Positions 32,531-43,341 of a stretch of DNA of 64,000 nt are shown here, one piece after another. Under the pieces are notes generated by a model. It saw nothing but the letters and a program-made list of their open reading frames with translations. It ran no database searches and had not been told where the DNA came from. This stretch comes from Ctenosaura bakeri. Its lineage: Eukaryota > Chordata > Lepidosauria > Squamata > Iguanidae. The position numbers and the translations under genes were made by a program. The stretch lies in NCBI GenBank assembly GCA_948474755.1, contig CAOLHI010003110.1, positions 62,001-126,000 of the forward strand, written 5' to 3'. The stretch's first letter is position 1. Every line of letters starts with the position of its first letter.

Positions 32531-34637
32531 TAAGATTGCCTTGGTTGCCCTAATAGATTACTTTTGTAAAGAGGATCTGTAAGAGAACAACAGATTACGA
32601 GCACCCTTTATTATTTTGAGGAGGACTCAACAACAATAGCTTTCTTAACATTTGTTAATCTTTGATCATTTAGTACACTTCTGAAGGAAGACCAACTGCA
32701 TAGGCATATTGATGGTCCAATTTTGCTAGATCATTTGAGGGGAATTAGTCCTACACTAGTTTTAGGAGCAAATTGGTGCCCCATCCACCCATCTACCCAC
32801 CCACCCCTTCTAGGGTCCATGCTCCTTAAAGTCTCTAAGAACCTACTGGGTGAGGTCACCAAGAAAGGTTTGGTGAAGTGATGATAATAGTAATCTCTGT
32901 TTCTCCTGAGTCAGATGAGGCTGAGCAGTGATGGGATGGATGATGGCCATTCAGGTGAATCTGAATCCTGGCAGGATGTCATCACAGACAGTGCTCAAGT
33001 CCTGAAAATAGCTGTGCGGCCCATTTCTAGCGTAGGCTGCACTCCTTCTGAAAGAGCAGATACATACACTGGTAACACTCTTGGATCTAGCATCGTCACT
33101 TGAATGTCTGGTGGCGTACCATTCTTGGGCAGGGGCAGCCAGCTACAAGTGACCCATGTCCTAGTAATATTTCTTGGTGTTTATGACATTATTGTTGGAG
33201 GTTGGCAAGTAGAAATCAACTTCAGCTTTTAAAATAAATCAGCTTGCATTTATGATTTTCTTGAATTTTTCCTTCCAATAGCTAGTTGCAATATATTGCT
33301 GTCTCTTTTTTTGCCATATTTCTGTTTATAATTTATGTTCTTTTCTTTATTTTCATAAGACTTCAGGTCTCTTTCGCTAAATGTTTTGTTTTGTTGTATT
33401 TTGTAGATTGTTATAACAGAACAAAATCACCAAAAAAAAAAAAAAAGCAAGACATGCTTTTAATATTCTATTAAAAGTTCAAAATATAACCAGTCCTTCA
33501 TTAAAAATAAACAATAGACGACTTCTGTTTTCAGTCTCTTTTGTATATCTTTTAAGCCAGTCTTTTGTCATAAATTTATCCATTGCAATTGTCACTCCAG
33601 GTCTTTTATCTACACACTTTGGTGTAGTCATATACTCTGAAGAGATAATCTCCCTCACACATTTCAATAGAAGATGAAATCAGGCCCCCTGAAGGATTCC
33701 AACATTATTAGGTTGCTTGTGTTGACAAGAGCAAGGTTCACACATTAAAATGTAGACCTGGAATGTTCACAACTTTTCCTGTCAAAAAGGATTGTCTTCG
33801 CCTGTTCTTGTTTTCCTATCTAGGCCTCACACGGTGAAAGAGATAGATGGCAGCGTATGCCCTTCATTTGCAGTCTTTGTCATGAATGATAGCAGTAAAC
33901 CAGTTGCTCTCTTGCCGAACAAGATAAATGTTGTTGTCCAGACTGGTGAACCCATTTGGCTTTTCTGTCATTTACCACTTGATTAGTCAGGAAGAACAAG
34001 CTTGTGGATGAGCTGCATGTAGGAATTGTATCACTTAACATGTTGGTCCCATCAGGTCTGAAGACCACAGTGGGTGTATGGAATTGAAATGAAGCCATTT
34101 TATAGGCACACAGTTCATGGTGATAGCAGTCATTCATTAACATCATCTGCTTATTTTGGAAAGCGAGAAGGCAAATGATTTGCTCATTCTCAAATATAGG
34201 AGATCACACTGTTCCTATTTTAAATAGCATTGCCAAACACTTCCCTCCTACTCTCTCTGTTCAAAGCTGATGGTCCTGCTTCATATATTTATTCGAGGCT
34301 GTTTAAGAGCAAAATCGAAATGTCCTATTCATTATGGCTTTTTATTTTAAGAGGATGGCATGTGATAAGATGTTCCTTAGACTACCAATTTTTTTAACTG
34401 TTTCTTTTTGGTGACTTTTGCTTTGCCATGAAATGGGAGTACCAATGAAATACTAGGCCTAAGACACACTCAACACTTAGCAAGGACTAGGAAATACTTG
34501 TCACACAATCAGTCCAAGTAGAAACAGTACAGGTTTATGAAGAGCAGTTGAGACAACACATGAAACAATTACAAATAATAGAAGATGTACTAGGTCATGG
34601 GGACATCAAAATAAAGAGCTAAGTAATATTTTTACTG
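32531..34637. other. Unique AT-rich sequence; possible LINE scrap
   Basis: A 14-nt A-run lies at 33431-33445. A minus-strand open frame at 33479-33667 (TKDWLKRYTKETENRSRL) has the lysine/tryptophan-rich look of an L1 ORF2 end, but I cannot confirm it. The rest shows no gene. Confidence 0.3.
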
Positions 34638-34842
34638 AAAGCCAGTGTGGTGTGGCGGGAGATCAGGGTTTGAATCCTCACTCAGCCATGGAAACCCTCT
34701 AAGTGACTTTGGACAAGTCATATTTTCTCAATCTTAGAGGAAGGCAATAGCAAATCGTACCTCTGAATAAATCTTGCTAAGAAAACTTTACGATAGGTTC
34801 ATTATAATTCAGATTTTATTTGAAGGCACATAACAACAACAG
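34638..34842 (+). mobile_element. Sauria-type SINE
   Basis: Head GAAAGCCAGTGTGGTGTGG, B box GGGTTTGAATCC, body GAATAAATCTTGCTAAGAAA, tail GAAGGCACATAACAACAACA. Plus orientation, with a small deletion in the head. Confidence 0.9.
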
Positions 34843-34861
34843 TAATTTTCTGAGAAGCAAT

Positions 34862-34980
34862 GAGAACCAAAGCTGAGAAACATTATTTTTGAACTATAAC
34901 TCCCAGAATTCCCAGCCAACGTGGCCATGGGGAACTCTGCCAGCAGTAATCCAAAAAATAAACTTTCTGCGTTCTAAATG
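34862..34980. mobile_element. Palindromic MITE, family D
   Basis: TTTGAACTATAACTCCCAGA and CCCAGCCAACGTGGCCATGG, with an eroded second arm. Confidence 0.55.
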
Positions 34981-35428
34981 CTATTCCAGAACTCTTCTTC
35001 AGACTGGATGCTATAAAAACAGAGGACAGGGGAACAGACAGAAAAAGGGCAAAAATTAAGTTCATGTTATTGCCTTGAGGTCTGCAGTTTAGATATACAG
35101 TGGAGAGTTGAAGACTGAATGAATTAATAGCCACATCAATTCCTTTAGCAATACATTCTGAAATAAAAATGTAGTCATGGTCACTTCCCATTTCTGAAAA
35201 TTTCAGAACCTGCTTACTTTAGTCAGACAGCCATTTGCCCTAGCATGAGAGAAATTCCAGTTTTAAAATGGCAGGTGAATGAAGTATAGATATTTGGGGA
35301 CAGCACACTGGGGCTGAAAAGCTGAAAGGAACCACACTCTGGATTTTGTCATTGGCTAGGGAAGCAAAAGCCTGTAGAAGTTTCCTCATCTAACCATTCG
35401 TATAAGGAAATCTGCATGGCAAGGCCTC
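34981..35428. other. Unique sequence, no gene seen
   Basis: No recognisable repeat or exon. Confidence 0.35.
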
Positions 35429-35584
35429 CAGGAGTGAGCAATTTTTTTCCTTGGGAGAAAAAAAATTTACAGAGTTGTGGGGCCTCTGGGGGCCTCTATG
35501 GATTGGAGGGTACAAAAAGAAGTTGGGGTACAAAAAGCGTTTGGAGCTATATGCAGAACTCCAGACCATGTTTTCTCACCCCTG
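35429..35584. mobile_element. Short hAT-like element
   Basis: Inverted termini CAGGAGTGAGCAA and TTTTCTCACCCCTG resemble the CAGGGGTGAGCAA type of hAT elements. The flanking octamers do not match, so the class is tentative. Confidence 0.45.
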
Positions 35585-35939
35585 TTTTAGCCTCTTTAAA
35601 TTTGAAGCAGGTACCATGGCAAAGTTGGGAAAGTTGTTTCTGAACTTTGAAGAGCGACTGCTAGCCCCAGTCTATATTTATTCATTTATTTATGATGACA
35701 AGAATGTATAAATAGGCCATTATACTTACAGATACTGGGACAGTACACTATGGCTATAAATATTCATACAAACACAAAAGAAACTAAAAATAAGAAAATA
35801 TGACAATCAAGGCAGTTAAGAGAACCAAAATGACAGGACAACCCGACTTGAAATACCCAAGCAAATATAACAGTTTATGTTCTCAGAAAGATTGCAATGT
35901 TGGCACCAGATATACTTATAAATCCAGGGTATTCGTCAA
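35585..35939. other. AT-rich sequence, possible LINE tail
   Basis: TATATTTATTCATTTATTTATG near 35671 followed by A-rich DNA resembles the antisense 3' end of a LINE. No family could be assigned. Confidence 0.25.
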
Positions 35940-36143
35940 TCAGCGTAGTGTTGTGGTTTGAGTCTTGAGCTAGGCTATTGGGACAACAAGGTTCCAAATC
36001 TGGCACAGTCATGGAAACCAATGGAGTGACCTTGAGCAAGTCATACTCTCCAAGTCTCCAAGGAAGGCAATGGCAAACTTTGAATCCATCTTGCTAAGAA
36101 AGCTCAAAGCTAAAGCTGACTGGAAGGCACAGAGCAACAGCAA
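35940..36143 (+). mobile_element. Sauria-type SINE, decayed
   Basis: Head GTGTTGTGGTTTGAGTCTTG, body GAAGGCAATGGCAAACTTTG and CATCTTGCTAAGAAAGC, tail GGAAGGCACAGAGCAACAGC. Confidence 0.8.
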
Positions 36144-36394
36144 TTGCACAGTGATGTTGCGACAGAAATAAATGAAGACTTTATTTCTTCCAGTGAAGGC
36201 TGATAGTTCCAGTCTCAGTGAGATTGTGGGACCAATCGTACCAACCCATCAGTGGGAATGAACCTCCCAATCTACTCTAGGTTTTAGCCTGAACTTTAGA
36301 AGAACTTTCCAATATGTTGAATCTATTAGGGATTAAACTAAGGTTCTGGATAACTCTGGGACTAAAAACTGGACCAGATTTACCACCACACTAA
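36144..36394. other. Unique sequence, no gene seen
   Basis: No repeat or coding signature was recognised. Confidence 0.35.
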
Positions 36395-36564
36395 AGCCAT
36401 TTCCACACTAGACTGTTATAGTGCTTTTATTCCACTTTCAACATCCTTTGGAATCCTAGGAACCTAGAATCCTCAAAGACCCCTGTCTAAACTGCAAGTC
36501 CAGGATTCCATAGGTTGTTGAAAATGGAATGATAGCACTATAACAATCCAGTGCAGAAATGGCC
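36395..36564. mobile_element. Palindromic MITE, family A, internally deleted
   Basis: Termini AGCCATTTCCACAC and GTGCAGAAATGGCC. Flanking triplets TAA and TGA. About 30 bp of the centre is missing relative to full copies. Confidence 0.8.
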
Positions 36565-37996
36565 TGACATTAGAGCCAAAGCCTCCACTGCTCTCTCATT
36601 GTCGCATCACAAACTGAAGGTGTTTAAAGAAAAGCCATTCTTGTACACCTTAGGGCATGGACAGGTAGATACAAAGATAGTTGTTCTCTTATTTATTTGG
36701 GTCCCAAGCAATTTGTGGCGTTACAATAGGCACTGGCCCTTTCCACTGGGCTCAGATGTGCTCAGTGGTAGCCAACATTCATCTAGGTGATCCAATGAGC
36801 TGGTACAGTAAGCAGCTTTATATGATGCTTTTAAAAATTCAAATTAAAATAGTCACAAAAATAGTGTACTTTAATTTTTCCTCCTGTTAAAAAGATTCTA
36901 AAAATATATATGAAAGATGTTAACATAGCCCAAAATGTCTGTGTTTAAAGAATGGATGTCTGTGTTCCTTACAAAATAGATTGCTTAAGCTGCTTCATAA
37001 CCATTCTGTCATCAATAAGAACATTCATAAATAAATGAGTGAGCAATATGTATCCGAGATAAAGATCTCAGAGACACAATGTATTCCCCAATCTGGTGGA
37101 AAGTCAGTGACATTACACTAGGGAAGATTTTTATTCCTTAGCAATAAATTTAAAATAGTGAAAATATTTGCAATGGACAGATAACTATCCAAGAGTTATA
37201 AAAATGAAAAAAAAAAGCAAGTTGTACTGTTTCCCCACAGCCTTCTAAAAACAGCAAATTACACACCTAATAAATGTATCAACAGGCCATGAAATTGACA
37301 GTCTGCAGTGGAAGAACAGGACTGTTATGTTTGAAGAATCTGGATTTAAACAACTTGGTGGTGAATTAGAAAAAAAATAGGAACGGATATTCGAGATGCA
37401 AGATTATTTTTGCCTAAATGAGGCAATGTAAATAAGCTTGGGAGAGAAGATCCCAAAAAGAAAACAACTTTCACAACTAGTTTCACTTGTAGAATTACCA
37501 CTGGATTTCACCTAGACCAACATCTCAGGAAAATGTGGAAGTTCCTAATCGGATGAAATAGCCAAGGGATTTAAAAAGAAGTGAAAAAGAGCTTCTGTAA
37601 GTCTTGCAAAAGTTTGCACAGGGAGTTCTGCACATCCGTGCTTGGGAACCTCACAAAAAATCTACAGCAGGTTGTTAACTGAGTTGTGGTAGATCATCTG
37701 TCTCCCTCACCAGCACTGGATGGGATGTCCTGATGAACTCTTGAGGCTGACAAATAAATTCTGCCTGCAGTGGGAAAAGCTGATAAGAATTTAAGCCCAA
37801 ATTGAAGCTGATGTTATACTGGAAGCAAAGCTGGTCATTCTCACCTGGCAGAAACATCCAAAGAATGCTTAGGGATGCAAAACAAAGGGGCAAATAAACA
37901 ACAAAAAGAAACCCAGTGGAATTTTTCAGGGAAATTCCACATAGTTCAGCTTAAATAGGAGAATTAGTTGTACATATAAGGCCCAAAATTGAGATA
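36565..37996. other. Unique sequence, no gene seen
   Basis: 36570-36840 has a few plus-strand residues reminiscent of a LINE C-terminus (LKVFKEKPFLYT), but this is weak. The remainder is AT-rich, single-copy DNA. Confidence 0.3.
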
Positions 37997-38723
37997 CAGG
38001 CATACCTCAGTTAACCAAGTACAGTAAATGTGTTCCTGGCTGTTACTTCTTTAACAGAAAATTTGGTACCAGAGGCAAAAATAATACTACCAGAATAAGG
38101 AATAGTTCCTGCACCACAAAAACGAAGAGCAGTGTCAACGTGCTTCAGCAAAAAATTTTATCCATGGTTAACAATATGCACATATGAAATATGCACCCAG
38201 GTCAGCTGAGTCTTTCATAGGTAAGTAAAGAGATTTTGAACCTTCTAGAGACCATTTGAAAGCCTGTTTCAAAATGTATCTGAGGATTCTTTCTTTCTTT
38301 CTTCCTTCCTTCCTTCCTTCCTTCCTTCCTTCCTTCCTTCCTTCCTTCCTTTCACCAGCCTCTACTTTTCTTATGATATCCATTTTGTTGGCAAAACTTG
38401 CAGGGTAGTTAGTGAGCCAGATTCACGAGGCAGATGCTGTTTATATTTCGTGTTATTGGCAGGCACATATGGCTACAGAAAGGTCAAGTGGAATCTCATT
38501 CTTTCCCAGCTCAAGCTTTATTGGATTGTTTACTGTAGGCACACTGCTGCAACTCCACACTGAAAGTCTATGTTTCCTCCAGTACCATCCATCCAATGCT
38601 GATGCTGCTTTAAAAAAATCCAGCTAGACAGAGAACAAGGAGGAAAGGTGAGCTGAGACGCCTAAGAAGATTTTGTAAAAAGGAAAAGCTTTATCAGAGG
38701 CATTGGTAACTGAGGTATACCTG
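37997..38723 (+). mobile_element. Tigger-like DNA transposon, 727 bp, both ends present
   Basis: TA, then CAGGCATACCTCAGTTAACC at the left; GGTAACTGAGGTATACCTG, then TA at the right. The inverted termini and TA target fit Tc1/mariner (Tigger group). There is no transposase frame, so it is non-autonomous. Related copies lie at 12630-13315 and, inverted, at 58200-58471. A CCTT/CTTT microsatellite has grown inside. Confidence 0.85.
38289..38352. repeat. (CTTT)n(CTTC)n microsatellite inside transposon
   Basis: A few CTTT units followed by about a dozen CTTC units. The sister copy near 12872-12890 has only a short TTTC stretch at the same place, so the expansion post-dates insertion. The GRKE-repeat open frame on the minus strand here is an artefact. 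Confidence 0.9.
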
Positions 38724-39454
38724 TATCCTGTAAATCCCATAAGCACTTAAAACAAAGTTTACTGTAAGACCAAGCTTACAAAATAAGTCTTCATGCTTTG
38801 GGTTGGGTGGCATATTGGAAGTGGCAGCAAAATGAACACAGAGCCTTGCCTCCACACCATCCTACTCTGGAGATGAGCATCTCTTGTTGATGCTGAAGGA
38901 GTGGGACCACTGGTGATGAGAGGAAGGTGGTGGGAAGTGACTGGTGGAAGCAGCAGGAGCAGCTGCGCGAGGGGGGCGTTTGCCAACCTCAGGCATTAGC
39001 TTGGCTGGGTGAGGGCTGATTCTTTTTAGTCAATCGTAGTCTGAGCTCTCCTATGCCTCAAGTGGGAAGAGAGAAGTATCCCTGCTGTCTCCTAAGTCAT
39101 CCTTCTCCTCACACTGTACACATGAAGGAACATTAGCACAACGAGTAGGGAATTCGTCTGAGCCCTAGTATATCAGGCACTCCATCTAGGGGTGTCCATA
39201 GACTGGTACTGGTTCATCTACTTGAGGTAGTTGTTCACAGGTAGGCTTTCACAGGATTGGTACCTCAGTCATGCAAAGCACCCAACAGCATGGAAGATTG
39301 TGTGCAAGTAGTTTCCCCCTTCCATCATGCTCAGAGGTCCAGGAATGGGACCAAGGTCATGCCCAACTCTGAGAGCATGGCCAAGATTGCATCCTTCCTC
39401 TCCAATCAACACATCAAGATCCCTTCATCTTACAACATGGGCTTCTATGCAGAG
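38724..39454. other. Unique sequence, no gene seen
   Basis: Somewhat GC-richer near 38880-39000. No exon was recognised. Confidence 0.35.
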
Positions 39455-39585
39455 CTTGGCTAAGTTATATTATTGGAGAGAAAATCCCTGAATGCCATAG
39501 CTAACATGGCTGTTGAACATGCTAGCTGTGGTAATTTGGGAGTTATAATCCCAAAGGGGAACTTTCCTAAACTCTACTCCTAAGG
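39455..39585. mobile_element. Degenerate palindromic MITE, family D
   Basis: GCTTGGCTAAGTTATATTAT at one end and GGGAACTTTCCTAAACTC at the other, with ATAGCTAACATGGCTG and GGGAGTTATAATCCC between. Confidence 0.5.
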
Positions 39586-39599
39586 ATCACAAAACTAGT

Positions 39600-39600
<1 letters not shown>

Positions 39601-39648
<48 letters not shown>
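39601..39648. repeat. (CTAT)12 microsatellite
   Basis: Twelve perfect CTAT units, followed by CTTTTCTCCCAGCATGGGAC, a phrase typical of antisense LINE 3' ends. Confidence 0.95.
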
Positions 39649-39845
39649 TTGCTTTTCTCCCAGCATGGGACTGACCGTGGTTTACAGCAGCTCAAAAACA
39701 AAGTACAGTTAAAATCTTTTATATTGTTTTTAACTGTCACCAAATCAACTTTGATTTATGAATGGTTTATCTCCCAGATCCCTCATCTCTCAGGTTTTGC
39801 AGACTCAGGGCCATGGCTTCCTTGATTGAGTCCATCTGTAACATG

Positions 39846-40270
39846 GGCCCTTTCTGCACCTTACCTTTTCACAGTGCTGGGACACAGGGATCGTGCGAGC
39901 AGCCTCTTGCGAGAGGCTCTCAAGTCCCCACTGCTTCACCTCCGCTGCCTGCTGACGAGCAGGCAGCATGAGGGCTCCTCCTTTTCCTTCTGCAGCACAG
40001 CCTGGGATTTTCCCAGGCTGCGCTGGGCAGGAAGTGTGAGCACTGTGGCTCTGGAGGCTCCGTATGCACAGTAAGTGCACGCAGGGCCCTGGAGCAATGT
40101 GCGATTGTGCACCATTTTCAGCTACAAGCCGAAAATGAAATAGTGTACAATCGATGCCTGCCGACCCCAGCAGCATTGCGCAATTGCGAGGAGATCATGT
40201 GGACCGCTCCTCGCAATTGCGCGATGCTCCAGAGGCCCTTTCACCTGGCGAATGCCATGTGAAAAGGGTT
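39846..40270. mobile_element. GC-rich non-autonomous element G2
   Basis: 425 bp, left end GGCCCTTTCTGCACCTTACC, right end ATGTGAAAAGGGTT, exact 3-bp flanks ATG. The interior is about the same as 47970-48389 (GAGCAGCCTC, CAGCCTGGGA, GGGCCCTGGAGCAATGTGC, ATTTTCAGCT). CpG-rich, with chance frames up to about 120 codons. Non-coding. Confidence 0.85.
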
Positions 40271-40373
40271 ATGGTCTTCCCCTTTTCCTACTGTCTTTCA
40301 CATTACCAAGCATGGTAATGTGTCTTTTCATGAGTTTAGTCATATTGGCTTCTAATAGGAGTTCAAACCTAGG

Positions 40374-40375
<2 letters not shown>

Positions 40376-40422
<47 letters not shown>

Positions 40423-40452
40423 TTTTTTTTCTTTTTCTTTTTTTTTTTTTTT
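40376..40452. repeat. (TTTC)n and T-rich tract
   Basis: About 11 TTTC units, then a T-run of about 30 with rare C. It adjoins the 3' end of a minus-strand LINE, so it may have grown from that element's A-rich tail. Confidence 0.9.
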
Positions 40453-40875
40453 GGCTGTCCATGGTATCTGTGGAGCTCTTCTTCAGCACCACTTATATAC
40501 AAAAACTTTTATATAAGAGTTAAAAACAATTAAATAAACCATTATGTTAAAAGAACAAAGTTAAAATAATTTAAAACACATGTAAAACATAACAAAAAAG
40601 ATAAAAGTTCGGGACACTGAACATACTTCTGCCATCTGACTTAAGAGCCAAAGTTCTGCCAAAATAAAAAAAAGTCTTTGCCTTCCAGTGGAAAGTGAGC
40701 AGAGAGGAGCCAACAGGGCGTCCCATGAGAGGGAGTTCCTCAGTGTGGGAGCAGTCACCAAGAAGGTGCTCTCCTGTGCCCTCACCAAATGCGCCTGTGA
40801 TGGTGATACAGAGAGCAAACCCTTCCCTGAAGATCTTAAACATACACCTATGTATCCCTGCACTAGTTAATACTT
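40453..40875 (-). mobile_element. L2-like LINE 3' end
   Basis: The minus-strand reading shows a decayed ORF2 end: ESTFLVTAPTLRNSLSWDAL at about 40720-40785, then AELWLL-like residues. A T-rich 3' UTR continues to 40453. The family's tryptophan in the APxLWNSL motif is arginine here. Confidence 0.7.
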
Positions 40876-41965
40876 TATGATTGAGGATGAAATGTGAATG
40901 TCCCAGAAAGTGTCCCTTCTAATGTGACTTTGGGTGCTCATTAATGGATGCAGATCACCACCGGAGGCTGTGATCATCTAAGAACCAGCCCACATTGCCC
41001 TAAACTCATACCTTCCTGGATTTAAGCATGCAGATAAGGGTTTTCAGCCAAAGGACAAAGGCAAAACGTGTCATTTACATTCTAGAGCACATCCACCATC
41101 AGTGGTTATCCTGAAACTGTGTAACTTGAAAACGCATTAGGCGGGTAATCCTGACCAAAAACCTTACTCGAGTTTCCTGATTTATACAAGAAATGTTCTT
41201 CTCATAAGCAAAAGATGGACTAAGCTCTTCTACAGGCAATATTTCAAAAGCCCAACTACTATTGAGTAAATAAATGTGTGTAGCAGATACAATAAACATT
41301 TTCTTCTGTTCTGAAATCAGATCTGCAGATCCCTTTTTTGCTCTGCAGTCTGTAATTACAGGATATGTTAAATTTTCTTTATAGCTAGCCCTGATGGCTG
41401 TTAAGTGACCACACTGCCGAGTACAGCACCTCTCTCTGGTCTGCTACCATTTGTAATGAAAACCAGATGTTTCCTTCCAGCTAATAATCAATACAGCACT
41501 CATCCCAAGTCAAGTAGGGCTAAACATTTGCTTAGAGAATCCATGTAAAAGCTGTGATAAGCAGAAGCTCTTTGACAGTGGAGTGTTTCTTTGGACACTG
41601 CTCAAATGTGAGATAAACCATTCAAATTCCACAGAGGGAATGGGAAGGGAAAGGTGGGAGGGTTGATTTAAGTCTCAAAATGAAACTGACCCAGCCAAAA
41701 TAAATGCCATTCCTGCCACCCACCACCCAGAACCATTTCTCAACTTCTTGGACCTCTGTAAAGACCTCAGGGACCATGCAGACAGGAGTTTCTGGGAACC
41801 AGAGTCCAAAGAAGGACATTTTTCCCAGTTCTGTGGCTTTCTTAATAAAAAGATGATCAATGTGGGAAGGAGGGAAGGTTGGCATTCCTTTTTGTGATGA
41901 ATCAGACCCTAGATGAAACAATGTACACTTCCTGAGATTGGGCTATTATTTGGGAAATTATTTGA
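40876..41965. other. Unique sequence, no gene seen
   Basis: No repeat was recognised. Open frames of up to 99 codons without features. Confidence 0.35.
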
Positions 41966-42016
41966 GAGATGTTGAAAGTGGAATAATAGCACTATAACAG
42001 CCTAGTGCAGAAATAG
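41966..42016. mobile_element. Family A MITE, right-end scrap
   Basis: GATGTTGAAAGTGGAATAAT and then CACTATAACAG ... GTGCAGAAATAG, the right arm only. Confidence 0.8.
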
Positions 42017-42529
42017 TTCAGGTCAATTACTCTTCATTTTGAAAAGTGAGATTGCACTTGTGCTCCATTCCACCAGCTAATACATCACTTTTGCATTGCA
42101 AATTGTGGTAAAACTCCACAATTCGCCTCCAAAGCAGATAGACAGCAAGAGTATCTGAGTTTGAATGGAAGTTTCCATGGCAGAACTGATTACATTTTAT
42201 TCATTTAAATCTCTGGATGAATTATTTATATTTGCAATTATTCAAATATCTGAATACTAGTGGAAAAAGTGCAGACTCATAGAGCTGTTTTGAAGTCCTC
42301 AAGCCCCAGTTTGAGCCCTCCAAAAGTATATTAAAAAAAAATTTAATTAAAAATGCCCCCTCACCCCCTGGGAGCAATCCGCCTCCTAAAACCCTGGGCT
42401 GTTTTTGGCCCAGGGGAGGTCTTTTTCAAATCAAGAAGTAACTTTCCAGTTAATTTCCTGGTTTAAAAAGACCTGTTCTGGGCTTGAAGCATCCTGAGGG
42501 AAAATGAATTTGTAAAAATTGCTCCCAAG
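42017..42529. other. Unique sequence, no gene seen
   Basis: No recognisable element. Confidence 0.35.
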
Positions 42530-42655
42530 CCAGGGGAAGGAATTCGCAAAACCACCTCTGAGTATTCGTTGTCTAAGAAATCCCTATGAAAAATTCATTG
42601 AAGTCTCCATAAGTATGTGAGATTTAAAGGCACACGCTCACACTCACACTCACAA
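42530..42655 (+). mobile_element. 5S-SINE 3' part
   Basis: Body TGAGTATTCGTTGTCTAAGAA and tail GTCTCCATAAGTATGTGAG without the 5S head. It runs into an ACTC/CACA-rich stretch. Confidence 0.7.
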
Positions 42656-42947
42656 ACAAGTAAGTTAAGGGCATTTCTCCTATTTTATCCTCATATGTGG
42701 TAGTAACAAGCCCAATGACACCTACTGTGTTTCATAGCTGAATGGATGGACATGCACTTTGATTCCTATGCTGGCTGAGGAATTATGCGAATTGGTAATC
42801 TGACATAGCTGGAATGTGCCACTAACCACTACACAGCACTCCACTCCACTGCTTCTCAGAGTAGACTGCTGCTCTCTCATGTCATTTTTACAATCATTTA
42901 CTTCCCCTCCCCGCAAATGTGCACATGCACACACACTTTTAAAGTCG
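42656..42947. other. Unique sequence, no gene seen
   Basis: No recognisable element. Confidence 0.3.
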
Positions 42948-43341
42948 GGCTATTTCCACATGACGTTGCTGTCATGCAATGGGAACGCGTTGGCAGCAGT
43001 CCACAAGTTGTGCTTTTGTACAACATTGTTGCACGCTGTCAACACGCCCCCACCCATTGCAATCACAGGATATCCGCTTAATGGGAAAAAATCCATTAAG
43101 CACCTGCGATTGTGCAATGCTTCCATCACCACTAGCCATGCAGAAGGGACGGAAGCATGATCACGCACTTCGTTCCCCAGCGCAGCACAGGAAAGAATCC
43201 AAGTGCTCTGTGGAATGAAGGAGCATGTCGCTCTGTTCTTCAGGGAGCCGGCTGGGTGCATGTCGTGCTCCCTTCCCAGCAAAGGCACTGCAGAGACCAC
43301 AATGGGAGGGCAACAGAAGGAGGTTCAGTGCAGAAATGGCC
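42948..43341. mobile_element. GC-rich non-autonomous element G4
   Basis: Left end GGCTATTTCCACATGACG, right end GTGCAGAAATGGCC. Flanking triplets TCG and TCC. It shares its left half and internal ATCCATTAAGCACCTGCGATTG-type block with 57026-57432. Frames up to 116 codons are compositional. Confidence 0.75.

Noticed and set aside
38168..38383. Frame with a GRKE-type repeat
   Set aside because: It is the translation of the CTTC microsatellite inside the Tigger-like element.
39846..40270. CpG-island promoter
   Set aside because: Boundaries coincide with transposon termini and an exact 3-bp duplication; no adjacent first exon is visible.
40376..40452. Poly-A tail of a processed pseudogene on the minus strand
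   Set aside because: The adjoining sequence is an L2-like LINE 3' end, not a gene transcript; the tract is a TTTC/T microsatellite that probably grew from the LINE end.
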